Source: Spirochaetaceae bacterium (lineage in GTDB: Bacteria; Spirochaetota; Spirochaetia; B11-G9). Taken from it: DNA of 7,275 nucleotides. A program made the position numbers and the translations under genes. This document shows, in pieces, positions 1 to 6,883 of the stretch. Positions within the stretch are counted from its first letter, which is position 1. The number at the start of each line of letters is the position of its first letter. The notes below the pieces were generated by a model that worked only from the letters and a program-made list of their open reading frames with translations, was not told where the DNA came from and did not search any database. The stretch spans positions 1 to 7,275 of the forward strand of contig DAOWMA010000102.1 of assembly GCA_030643345.1 (NCBI GenBank). The letters run 5' to 3'.

Positions 1-515
1 CCGGCAGGGCAAGATACCGATAGGGGTGGGCAGCTCATGACATTTTCCATTCCGCCGATTGGAGTCATAAGAGCAACACTGTTGTTGGTAGCCATAGCAA
101 CCATGTCATGTTCCAAAGCCATTTGTGTATAGGTTGAAAAACAACCGGCATCAAAGTGATTTCTGCCTATAAGAATACATACACCTGTTTCTTTAGCTTT
201 CTTAATTGCCTTTTTTATTCCCAGAGTGAGGGTATAATGTCCCGTTGACTTATTTCCGTCCATTAAAATCCAACTTGGTCCTTCACCTGCCACTGTTGGT
301 TCGGCTTTTATATCGAGACTTCCAGCTTGCATAACTATGGTAAGCGCCTCAAATACACCAATCCCCTGATTCGTCTTTCCCATCCTGTCACCCATAATAA
401 TAGAATGAGCAACAGCATCCGCATGTTCCCTGGTTGCTCCTGCGTTCAGCCAGATTTTTCTTACAAGATGTTCCAAAAATTTGTAATTTTCCGTTCTTGA
501 TCCTTTCGCTTCCAT
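1..515 (-). CDS. Ldh2-family NAD(P)-dependent oxidoreductase, N-terminal 171 aa; 3' end beyond the window
   Basis: This is the first half of a malate/L-lactate dehydrogenase type 2 (Ldh_2) family protein, normally about 330-360 aa. Members reduce 2-oxo acids or cyclic imino acids, or oxidise 2-hydroxy acids, with NAD(P)H; examples are ureidoglycolate, sulfolactate and malate dehydrogenases and piperideine-2-carboxylate reductase. Family features are the N-terminal helix with AGATREHADAVAHSIIMGD, then LMDGNKSTGHYT (84-95), a run of AIKKAKETGV (103-112), GRNHFDAG (117-124) with the conserved His120, and GMIGI/TN-like MVAMATNNS (138-146). Two hallmarks are altered: the R-G-x-x-SHG motif reads GKTNQG (46-51), and the LGTNP motif after PIGGMEN is absent. 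The frame is open to position 1. ATG at 515 has GAGGAG upstream, and the gap to the preceding gene is 21 bp. The substrate is unknown; a 2-oxo/2-hydroxy acid formed in this pathway is the natural guess. Confidence 0.87.
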   Translation of the reverse strand, partial: MEAKGSRTENYKFLEHLVRKIWLNAGATREHADAVAHSIIMGDRMGKTNQGIGVFEALTIVMQAGSLDIKAEPTVAGEGPSWILMDGNKSTGHYTLTLGIKKAIKKAKETGVCILIGRNHFDAGCFSTYTQMALEHDMVAMATNNSVALMTPIGGMENVMSCPPLSVSCPA

Positions 516-536
516 TTTATTCTCCTCATTTGTTAT

Positions 537-2087
537 TTATACTAAATGCTCAGGTATAATATCCCTCCTAAACACATCTTTTATGGTTTCTCTCTTTTTA
601 ATTACTGCAGAATGTTTATCGGAAACCAGAACCGTTGCAGGTCTGGGAAGGGCGTTAAAATTGCTTGTGTTAGAATCTTCGTAAGCCCCTGTATCTAAAA
701 ATACAATAAGATCATTCGGAGAGGTCTCCTGAGGAATAACTGCATCAGATATGAGTCTGTCAAGATTACAACTGCATCCTACAATGTCAGCGGTAATAGT
801 TTTTGTCCATGAAGACCGTGGTTTCCCATCAATTAAATATCGGTACAAAGCATGTTCGGTTACAAGGTTTCCAAGAAAAGACTGAGCGGTGTCTATATTA
901 AGCCAATTCCACAGAACAGGCTTAATCTGCTTTTTCAGGACTGTAACTTTGGCAATATGTATCCCGGCATCCGCATAAAGACCTCGACCCGGTTCGATTT
1001 CCAGTATCTTACCTTTCGGTTCAAGTCCGTGACTGGTCAATTCTTTTCTAAGTGTATCCGTTATTACTTCTGCAAAAACCTCAAGTGGGAGTCTTAAAGG
1101 CATTAGCGGATCCTGCATATGATAGTTACGATACAGGTGTCTGAGTGTAGAATTGAATTTTTGGATTTTTTTATATAGTTCGGGACCTTTAAGTTTACCA
1201 TTAACCACATCCTCAAAAGGTTGTGACGCTGGAAGATTCTCCTCCATTACATTTGTACCGCAATGTGGATCTCTACGGCTTGGAATACCACCGCCTATAT
1301 CAATTTCTAATGGTTCCCAACCGCCCCATTCAACCTTCAGTATTGAAAGAAGACGAACATAACCCTTGATAATAGAACCCCAGTAAGCAGGATCTCTTCG
1401 ATGCCGTCCAAGATGAATATGAACACCAATAAGATCAAGATGAGGAGATTCTAAAGCCCTTTTGCCAAGAGGAATAAGAGCTTCCAGTGGAATCCCATGC
1501 TTGTACATAATGTTAGCATACTCTATCGGTATTTGCAGCCCTGACAAATACTGAGTGGGCATTCTGAGCTCAGCAAACTCAGGTCTAAGCCTGAAACGAA
1601 TTTTTACTTTCTTTTTTAGATTCTTTGCAAACATTTCAATAATATCAAGTTCTTCAACCTGATCTATAGTAATCCTTGCACCGGCAGTAATTGCTTCCTC
1701 AAGAATCGTATTATTTGCACCAAGTTTTCCATTTCCGTTTAATGAAATAAGTTCCGGATCTATACCACTTTGAAGAGCCGCCCAGAGCTCTCCCTGACTA
1801 AAAACGTCACATCCACAACCTTCCATTGTAAGTATTTTTCTGGTAGCTAAAGTAAAATTGGCCTTTATCGCCGGTGTAATACGAACACTGCCCTCTTTCC
1901 ATCTGTCAGAGAAAACTTTTTTGTAAAGCCGCGCATTATTTAACAGCTGTTTCTCCGAAATAACATATAGGGGTGTTCCAAACTCCTTTGCTAAATCCCT
2001 AATCCGGCAGTTTTCTATGAACAATTCCCTGTCATTGCTCCAGGACATGCTCTCATAATCAGGATCCGGTATAAACTCATGTAACAT
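537..2087 (-). CDS. Fold-type III PLP-dependent decarboxylase-like enzyme (LysA/ODC relative), 516 aa
   Basis: This protein belongs to the alanine racemase-fold decarboxylases, which include diaminopimelate, ornithine and arginine decarboxylases. The PLP lysine is Lys75 in AIKANFT. Other family motifs follow in order: CDVFSQGEL (93-101), HIHLG (223-227, His stacking on PLP), IDIGGG (262-267) and EIEPGRG (363-369), the last two for phosphate binding. Near the C-terminus are GCSCNLD (437-443, the CxxxD-like motif) and DTGAYEDSNTSNFN (465-478). It is about 100 residues longer than LysA. Most of the excess lies between GGG and EPGR (about 98 residues, against about 40 in E. coli LysA), with some at the N-terminus. 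HLGRH replaces the usual H-x-G-S-Q, so diaminopimelate is not a safe substrate call. A relative of the Y4yA-like PLP group is another possibility. ATG at 2087 has AGGAG seven bases upstream. It probably decarboxylates an amino acid within this pathway. Confidence 0.85.
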   Translation of the reverse strand: MLHEFIPDPDYESMSWSNDRELFIENCRIRDLAKEFGTPLYVISEKQLLNNARLYKKVFSDRWKEGSVRITPAIKANFTLATRKILTMEGCGCDVFSQGELWAALQSGIDPELISLNGNGKLGANNTILEEAITAGARITIDQVEELDIIEMFAKNLKKKVKIRFRLRPEFAELRMPTQYLSGLQIPIEYANIMYKHGIPLEALIPLGKRALESPHLDLIGVHIHLGRHRRDPAYWGSIIKGYVRLLSILKVEWGGWEPLEIDIGGGIPSRRDPHCGTNVMEENLPASQPFEDVVNGKLKGPELYKKIQKFNSTLRHLYRNYHMQDPLMPLRLPLEVFAEVITDTLRKELTSHGLEPKGKILEIEPGRGLYADAGIHIAKVTVLKKQIKPVLWNWLNIDTAQSFLGNLVTEHALYRYLIDGKPRSSWTKTITADIVGCSCNLDRLISDAVIPQETSPNDLIVFLDTGAYEDSNTSNFNALPRPATVLVSDKHSAVIKKRETIKDVFRRDIIPEHLV

Positions 2088-2150
2088 TGCATTACTCCTA
2101 ATAATTCTATAATTTTCCCCGATACAAAACTTTCTATATTTAATGCGGAA

Positions 2151-2375
2151 TCAACCGCCTCCAAGAAGAGGAAAAAATGCTAATACATCATCTTCTTTTA
2201 ATTCCCGGTCTGGAAAAGCGTATCGACCGTTTACAAAAATAACACCAATAACATGCTGGGGTATTCCTATCTCATCCATAACCTGCAGGATGGTTGTTTT
2301 TTCAGTGTATTTGGTTTGTAATTTGTTAAAACGTTTTTCCTGCAGTATTCCAAATAGTTTTACAGTAATATTCAT
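2151..2375 (-). CDS. MoaD/ThiS-like sulfur carrier, 74 aa
   Basis: This is a small beta-grasp protein that ends in LLGGG, the C-terminal di-glycine that ubiquitin-like sulfur carriers need for adenylation and thiocarboxylate formation. The start (MNITVKLFGIL) and the region IFVNGRYAFPDRELKEDDVLAFFPLLGGG match the MoaD/ThiS pattern: a first beta strand, then VNG, then a D-x-(L/V)-x-x-F-P-P-like end leading into GG. Length is typical. It sits directly downstream of the AOR gene (64-bp gap), an arrangement common for W/Mo aldehyde oxidoreductases. The likely role is supplying sulfur for the pterin dithiolene of this AOR. AGGATGA precedes the ATG at 2375. A ThiS-type role in thiamine synthesis is less likely because no thi genes are nearby. 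Confidence 0.88.
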   Translation of the reverse strand: MNITVKLFGILQEKRFNKLQTKYTEKTTILQVMDEIGIPQHVIGVIFVNGRYAFPDRELKEDDVLAFFPLLGGG

Positions 2376-2439
2376 ATAATCATCCTGGTTGTTGATATTT
2401 TTATGAAATTAAATAACATTATTTCGTGTTGCCTAATTT

Positions 2440-4176
2440 TTACCAATTGTGGACCTGATCCAGATCAAGATCTGAAACCTCAAAAACTCTTCCATGTGGC
2501 TCAAGTGGCTCTTTGTAGAAAAATTCCGGCAGTCTATCATCGTCACGTGTAAAACCTGCCGCATCATTAAAGGCTTTTTCCTCTTTCAGAATAGTCTTCC
2601 CTATTTCCAAAAACTCTGTTGATGAATTAGACATTCCACAACCGGAGTTTATTAAGTCAATCATCGCCTGATAAGTCTCAGTCTGGTCAAGGATAGCATA
2701 AGCGATCATAAGGCAAAACCCTGAAGCATCTATGGCCGCACTAGCCATTTGCATAAGCCTGGAAAGCTCAATCTGGTCATCAGTATCCAGAGGATCAACA
2801 AAGCCCCCAATCATCAGTAAATTAGACGGATAGGTACTACCAGCTGTATGATCAGCACCCATGGTACTTGTTGCATAGGTTACACCCATACCAAACATAC
2901 CCCTGGGATCATACGCAGACATAGCCTGCCTCTTTACAACAGGAACCCGGGTTACTCCTAATGCTTCTGCCGTAGCTGCTGCACCATTGCCGAGAATACG
3001 ACCAAAGGGAGTATCATTGGCAACTTCATCGAGAAGTTTGAGAGCTCCTTCACCATCACCGAAAGCCAGTTTCCCTGCTTCCATAGCAATTCCGATAGCA
3101 GTACCCATTTCGATAGTATCAAGACCCAGAGTATCATCCATAAAATCCAGTTTTGCAATAATATCCAGGTCATCTATCATGCAGTTTCCGCCATGGGCCC
3201 AGACTGTTTCATACTCCGGCTGCTTGGTAACAAAATTACCATCTTTGTCATTAAAATTACCTGAACACTGTATGACGCAACCGGTATGACAGCCTTTTGT
3301 TACCTTAGCTCCCCGGCTTTCTTCAAGTTTTGCAAGGGCTTCACCGCATATTTTTTCTGCACCGGCAAACCTACCGGATTGAAAATTTCTGGTCGGGTAT
3401 GCACCGGCTTCATTAACTATATTTGTCAGTAAATTGGTTCCGTATTTTGGAAGGTTATAACCGGTAACAGGATGCCGCCTCAATCCTTCCACAAACTGTT
3501 TATTGGCCTTCTTAAAAAAGTAAGGATACTTTGGTTTTCGTATACTTGTTCCTTCTCCATCCAAAACAATAAGTTTGATCCCTTTAGATCCCAAAACGGC
3601 ACCTACTCCGCCCCGGGCGGCATGTCTTGTAGGGAGCATTTCAGGATCTGTACATGCAATTGTGGACGCTTTTAATCCCCTTTCTCCTGCAGGTCCAATG
3701 GAAATACAAGCAACCTTTTTCCCATATACATTCCTGACCTTATCTATAAGTTGATAATTTGTTAACTCTTTAAATTCATTGGCATCCTCAACTACAACTT
3801 TATCCTTGGTAACAACAATACGATATAGATCTGATCCCGAGGAAATCCCTTCAATTATTATAGCTGCATACCCCAATCGAGCCAGTGTCAGTGCTGCCTG
3901 CCCTCCCGAATTTGACTCTTTTATAGTTCCTGTCAGGGGACTCTTACAGCCAATTGACAATCTTCCCGATGTTGCAGCTGCTGTTCCGCTTAGCAATCCA
4001 GGAGCTATCACAATTTTATTACCCTCACCGAGAGGATCACAATCGGGCTTTACCTCAGAGGAAATTACACCGCTGGTCATAGCTCTCCCTCCAAGCCCGG
4101 CGTATTTACCAAGTGTTTCCACTGTAACCTGAGGAGCATCCTTTGCACTCATATGTATTCGTAATATTTTATCCAC
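2440..4176 (-). CDS. Tungsten/molybdenum aldehyde:ferredoxin oxidoreductase (AOR family), 578 aa
   Basis: Enzymes of this family oxidise aldehydes to carboxylic acids at a bis-pterin tungsten (or molybdenum) centre and pass electrons through a [4Fe-4S] cluster, usually to ferredoxin. The N-terminal domain shows the pterin-binding features GLGGRAMTSG (27-36), SPLTGT (79-84) and ARGGVGAVLGSKG (187-199). Cluster ligands are likely Cys296, Cys300 and Cys304, with Cys488 in DASGFCLM as the fourth. QPEYET (319-324) and YDPRGMFGMGVTYATS (422-437), with His443 just after, form the second pterin and active-site region. FNDAAGFTRDDDRLP (536-550) is a typical AOR C-terminal motif. Length is slightly shorter than P. 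furiosus AOR. The start is GTG at 4176, preceded by GGAG; an ATG eight codons further in is the alternative. No FeS or flavin AOR subunits are nearby, so ferredoxin is the likely acceptor. The cysteine spacing is C-x3-C-x3-C, not C-x2-C-x3-C. Confidence 0.93.
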   Translation of the reverse strand: MDKILRIHMSAKDAPQVTVETLGKYAGLGGRAMTSGVISSEVKPDCDPLGEGNKIVIAPGLLSGTAAATSGRLSIGCKSPLTGTIKESNSGGQAALTLARLGYAAIIIEGISSGSDLYRIVVTKDKVVVEDANEFKELTNYQLIDKVRNVYGKKVACISIGPAGERGLKASTIACTDPEMLPTRHAARGGVGAVLGSKGIKLIVLDGEGTSIRKPKYPYFFKKANKQFVEGLRRHPVTGYNLPKYGTNLLTNIVNEAGAYPTRNFQSGRFAGAEKICGEALAKLEESRGAKVTKGCHTGCVIQCSGNFNDKDGNFVTKQPEYETVWAHGGNCMIDDLDIIAKLDFMDDTLGLDTIEMGTAIGIAMEAGKLAFGDGEGALKLLDEVANDTPFGRILGNGAAATAEALGVTRVPVVKRQAMSAYDPRGMFGMGVTYATSTMGADHTAGSTYPSNLLMIGGFVDPLDTDDQIELSRLMQMASAAIDASGFCLMIAYAILDQTETYQAMIDLINSGCGMSNSSTEFLEIGKTILKEEKAFNDAAGFTRDDDRLPEFFYKEPLEPHGRVFEVSDLDLDQVHNW

Positions 4177-4183
4177 TGTTATA

Positions 4184-4187
4184 CTCC
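4184..4187 (-). promoter_or_regulatory. Ribosome binding site supporting the GTG start of the AOR gene
   Basis: GGAG lies seven bases before the GTG at 4176 on the minus strand, a normal spacing. This supports GTG over the ATG eight codons downstream, which has no comparable sequence ahead of it. Confidence 0.55.
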
Positions 4188-4227
4188 ATTTTCTCCGGTA
4201 TATCTAACCCGATTGTGTTATATTTAA

Positions 4228-5652
4228 TTACAGAACTGCCTTAAATTTTTCATCACTGTACTCTTTTCCAGCTTTTTTATTTTTTAATGCTTCTGTGAGT
4301 GCTCCATGCCGTTCACGGTTCATAGGATTCAGAACACCAATAATAATAGCAATAATAACTGGTACTGCTGATCCATAAGCATACAGATAGGCAACTCCAT
4401 TTAATGTTGATTGTGTCTGAACCTCAAGCATTGCATCATAATTAACCCATGTCAGACCCATTCCTGCCAGTAAAATAGCAACAGCAGAGCTTACTTTCTG
4501 AATAAGTGAAATAACACCATAAAACATACCTTCCCGTCTTTTTCCTGTTTTAAATTCATCCACTTCAATACAATCCGGAATCATGGCCCATACGTTCTGA
4601 TAAATCAAATTGACACCAAATCCCATACAGATGGTGAACAAAACCAAACCAACTGTAGTAGTTGCCCCATCCAACCAGAGAAAACCAGGAAATATAATAA
4701 CACCAATGGCATAAAGACCCATTACCAGAACCCAACCGGCTTTTTTGGAAATTTTCTGAGCTAAAGTATTTACTATTGGTATACCACCTAAGCCAATTAC
4801 AGCAGTAGCAATAAGAAAGAGTCCAAGAAAGTTCTCATCCCATCCAAGATTGTTAAAGAAATAATACACAGCAGTAGTTGCTGAAACAGAAAGTGCAACT
4901 ATACCAAATGCAAACAACCCTGCAACATATCTAAAGGGTCTGTTCTTAAATGGTTCAATAAGAAGTTCTTTAAGATTGAATTTTTGAACCTCTCCAACAT
5001 CCTTCAGCTCATAACCTTTGGTTGTTTTATAACTGATAAAAAGGCTGATTATAATTAAGATACCACACAATGCACCAGCGTATGAGAATCCCGCTACCCA
5101 GGACCCATCAGCAAAAGTATCAGCAAAAAAGGCAACAAATATAAGAAACGCATCACTTATGAGTATTGAAATAACATAGAATACTGAGCGCATGGTACTA
5201 AGTTTACTTCTTTCATCATAATCCTGAGTCAATTCTGCGCCCAGGGCAGTAAAGGGCACATCAACAAGTGTTTGAAAAGTATAAAATGCTAGAACCATAA
5301 ATATAAAGTAAACTTTTGTCATAAGGGGATTAAAACCGAAATCTGTAAAAAGCAACATAGATATTATTCCAAGAGGTATAGCAAATCCACCAATAAATGG
5401 TCGCCTTCGTCCCTTTGCCGGATCTCTTTTGTCTGACAGATAACCGACAATCGGATCGGTAACAGCATCCCAAAGAGTACCTATTGCAATAATTGCTCCT
5501 GCGAAAGCAGGTGTAAAGCTTACTATGTCAGTAAAAAAGAACATCGCGTAAAGAATAAAGTTGTTAAAGATCATAAGTGCTCCAAAACCACCAACTCCAT
5601 ACCCCAGCTTAACCTTTAATGGAAGTTTTTTTTCCATTACCAAATCTGTCAT
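4228..5652 (-). CDS. GPH-family (MelB-like) cation symporter, 12 TM, 474 aa
   Basis: This is an inner-membrane secondary transporter of the glycoside-pentoside-hexuronide:cation symporter family within the MFS fold, likely the importer for the pathway's substrate. Diagnostic motifs are WDAVTDPIVGYLSDK at residues 61-75, where Asp62 and Asp66 match the cation-site acids of MelB; the basic loop GRRRPF at 81-86; and PDCIEVDEFKTGKRREG at 359-375. Lys386 lies where MelB has its cation-site Lys. About 12 hydrophobic segments alternate with short loops, with a longer charged central loop near 208-240 and a charged C-terminal tail after 443. Length is normal for the family. The ATG at 5652 follows a strong AGAGGAG. 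Most known members carry sugars or uronides, but here the gene sits between ureohydrolases and an AOR, so a non-sugar substrate is possible. The family call is firm; the substrate cannot be read from sequence. Confidence 0.92.
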   Translation of the reverse strand: MTDLVMEKKLPLKVKLGYGVGGFGALMIFNNFILYAMFFFTDIVSFTPAFAGAIIAIGTLWDAVTDPIVGYLSDKRDPAKGRRRPFIGGFAIPLGIISMLLFTDFGFNPLMTKVYFIFMVLAFYTFQTLVDVPFTALGAELTQDYDERSKLSTMRSVFYVISILISDAFLIFVAFFADTFADGSWVAGFSYAGALCGILIIISLFISYKTTKGYELKDVGEVQKFNLKELLIEPFKNRPFRYVAGLFAFGIVALSVSATTAVYYFFNNLGWDENFLGLFLIATAVIGLGGIPIVNTLAQKISKKAGWVLVMGLYAIGVIIFPGFLWLDGATTTVGLVLFTICMGFGVNLIYQNVWAMIPDCIEVDEFKTGKRREGMFYGVISLIQKVSSAVAILLAGMGLTWVNYDAMLEVQTQSTLNGVAYLYAYGSAVPVIIAIIIGVLNPMNRERHGALTEALKNKKAGKEYSDEKFKAVL

Positions 5653-5690
5653 TACTTTTCTCCTCTTAAGAAATTTAATAAAAAAATATA

Positions 5691-5730
5691 TTATTAGTCA
5701 TAATGATATCAGTATTTCATGACTAAATAA
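5691..5730. repeat. Inverted repeat between the ureohydrolase and transporter genes
   Basis: TTAGTCAT at 5694-5701 and ATGACTAA at 5719-5726 are perfect 8-bp inverted arms around a 17-base spacer. With a one-base bulge the pairing extends to 11 bp (5691-5730). The spacer contains a second palindrome, TGATATCA (5704-5711). Read in the direction of transcription, the arms are followed by a T-rich stretch (complement of 5681-5690). This could be an operator, an RNA hairpin affecting expression of downstream genes, or a weak terminator. The stem is too AT-rich to call an efficient terminator. It lies in the widest intergenic gap of the window (81 bp). Confidence 0.5.
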
Positions 5731-5733
5731 TTA

Positions 5734-6861
5734 CTATATAGAAGCGTATCCCATAGCCATAGGCCATTCGGTTTTTCGCCATTCACCCTGCCGTTCAGCA
5801 CGTTTTGTACATAGCCAGGCGAATATTTTCCATGCAATTCCACAGGTTACAATAGCATCCCGTCCGTTGGCATCGTACATGGGTGCATACTCAGATATAT
5901 CAGCACCAACCAGATTAACCTTGTCCCTTATTTTGCGAATAATGTCATAGACCTGTCTGGTAGTAAGTCCAAAGGGTTCAGGACCGGAGTTTGACACATG
6001 ACAGGAAGGATCAAGAGAGTCCAGATCAAAGGTAAGATATGTCGGACCGTCTCCTACAACCTCCAGAATTTTATCTGCAATGACATCTGTACCAAGATCC
6101 CATACTTCATCTGCTGTAAAAGAATTTGTTCCGAACTGTTTGGCAATCTCCTGCAAAAGGAAAGTTTGCTTTCCTCTAATACCAATCTGAATAACTCTTT
6201 CAGGATCAACATATCCACCGGCAAAAGCCCGAGCAAAATATGATCCCGAAGTATATTCATAAGCAAACTGAGCTTTTGTGGTCAAATCGTAGTGGGCATC
6301 AAAATGAATAACGCTTAAAGGGCCATATTTTTCACCCAGTGCACGAAGTGGCGGCCAGGTAATAGAATGATCACCTCCAATTAAAAAGGGATCAGCTCCG
6401 GCTGCAACAATATCGAGAAGATGCTTCTCGGCCAGATCAATCTCTTTTTTTAATTCAAACTGACCAAAGACATCAATATTTCCATAATCAATTACACGAC
6501 ACATCTCGAAGGGAGCTTTCATATCATCGGTAACAGTGCCCATACCCAGTTTGGAAACCTTCCGGAGTTCTGTTGGTGCCAGTTTATGTGATGAATTGAT
6601 GGGAGAACTGCCTTCAATCGGTATACCCGCAATAACTATATCCGCATTTTTAATATCCCTTGAAAAGGGAGACATAAAAAATCCCAAATAATCTTTATTA
6701 AGATAACTAAGTAATTCTATTCCTTTACCGTTAATTGTCTGCATTCTCTCTGCATGGGCAAGTATATCTTCGCTCATCGTTTCATGACCGACAAAAGTAT
6801 CATTGATCTTATTGTATATAGCCAATTTTTCCCTGGACATGGGTTCCCATTTATTTTTCAT
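5734..6861 (-). CDS. Ureohydrolase (agmatinase-like), complete, 375 aa, substrate uncertain
   Basis: This is a binuclear-metal ureohydrolase, probably cytoplasmic. All six expected metal ligands are visible: His165 in IGGDHS, Asp188, His190 and Asp192 in HFDAHYD, and Asp279 and Asp281 in TFDLDSLDP. Glu324 in DISEYAP matches the guanidinium-binding Glu. The core starts near residue 73 (ADIVIAGIP), leaving an N-terminal extension about 40 residues longer than E. coli SpeB. Three regions differ from agmatinases: the N-terminal R-x-G-x-R-x-G-P stretch reads SSPINSSHKLAP; the HG of the DHGT motif is SG (Ser205); and the loop after DxD is SCHVSNSGPEP. The start chosen is ATG at 6861, which has AAGGGA just upstream and lies 22 bp past the previous stop. 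An in-frame TTG at 6948 would overlap the previous gene by 65 bp and has no ribosome binding site. Candidates include a guanidino-acid hydrolase or a guanidine hydrolase-like enzyme; the choice is open. Confidence 0.9.
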   Translation of the reverse strand: MKNKWEPMSREKLAIYNKINDTFVGHETMSEDILAHAERMQTINGKGIELLSYLNKDYLGFFMSPFSRDIKNADIVIAGIPIEGSSPINSSHKLAPTELRKVSKLGMGTVTDDMKAPFEMCRVIDYGNIDVFGQFELKKEIDLAEKHLLDIVAAGADPFLIGGDHSITWPPLRALGEKYGPLSVIHFDAHYDLTTKAQFAYEYTSGSYFARAFAGGYVDPERVIQIGIRGKQTFLLQEIAKQFGTNSFTADEVWDLGTDVIADKILEVVGDGPTYLTFDLDSLDPSCHVSNSGPEPFGLTTRQVYDIIRKIRDKVNLVGADISEYAPMYDANGRDAIVTCGIAWKIFAWLCTKRAERQGEWRKTEWPMAMGYASI

Positions 6862-6864
6862 ATT

Positions 6865-6870
6865 TCCCTT
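6865..6870 (-). promoter_or_regulatory. Ribosome binding site deciding the start of the complete ureohydrolase
   Basis: The minus strand reads AAGGGA three bases before the ATG at 6861, inside the 22-bp gap after the preceding stop codon. It is a modest match to AAGGAG and rather close to the start. Even so, it favours the 375-aa product over the longer reading from TTG at 6948. Confidence 0.55.
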
Positions 6871-6883
6871 CGGTTTATAATTT

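Noticed and set aside
852..1362. Plus-strand open frames of 69-81 codons inside the PLP enzyme gene
   Set aside because: They are antisense to a well-supported coding region and resemble no family. Similar plus-strand frames over the AOR, MoaD-like and ureohydrolase genes were rejected for the same reason.
537..2087. Calling the PLP enzyme lysA (diaminopimelate decarboxylase)
   Set aside because: The GSQ motif is replaced by GRH, the central segment is over twice as long, and the surrounding genes are catabolic with no lysine synthesis genes.
2411..2424. AAATAA-CA-TTATTT palindrome between the AOR and MoaD-like genes as a terminator
   Set aside because: The stem is purely A/T with a two-base loop, is not followed by a clear T run, and lies between genes expected to be co-expressed.
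5653..5733. Sigma-70 type promoter upstream of the symporter
   Set aside because: TATATT-like -10 sequences are easy to find in this AT-rich gap, but no matching TTGACA-like -35 sits at a proper distance.
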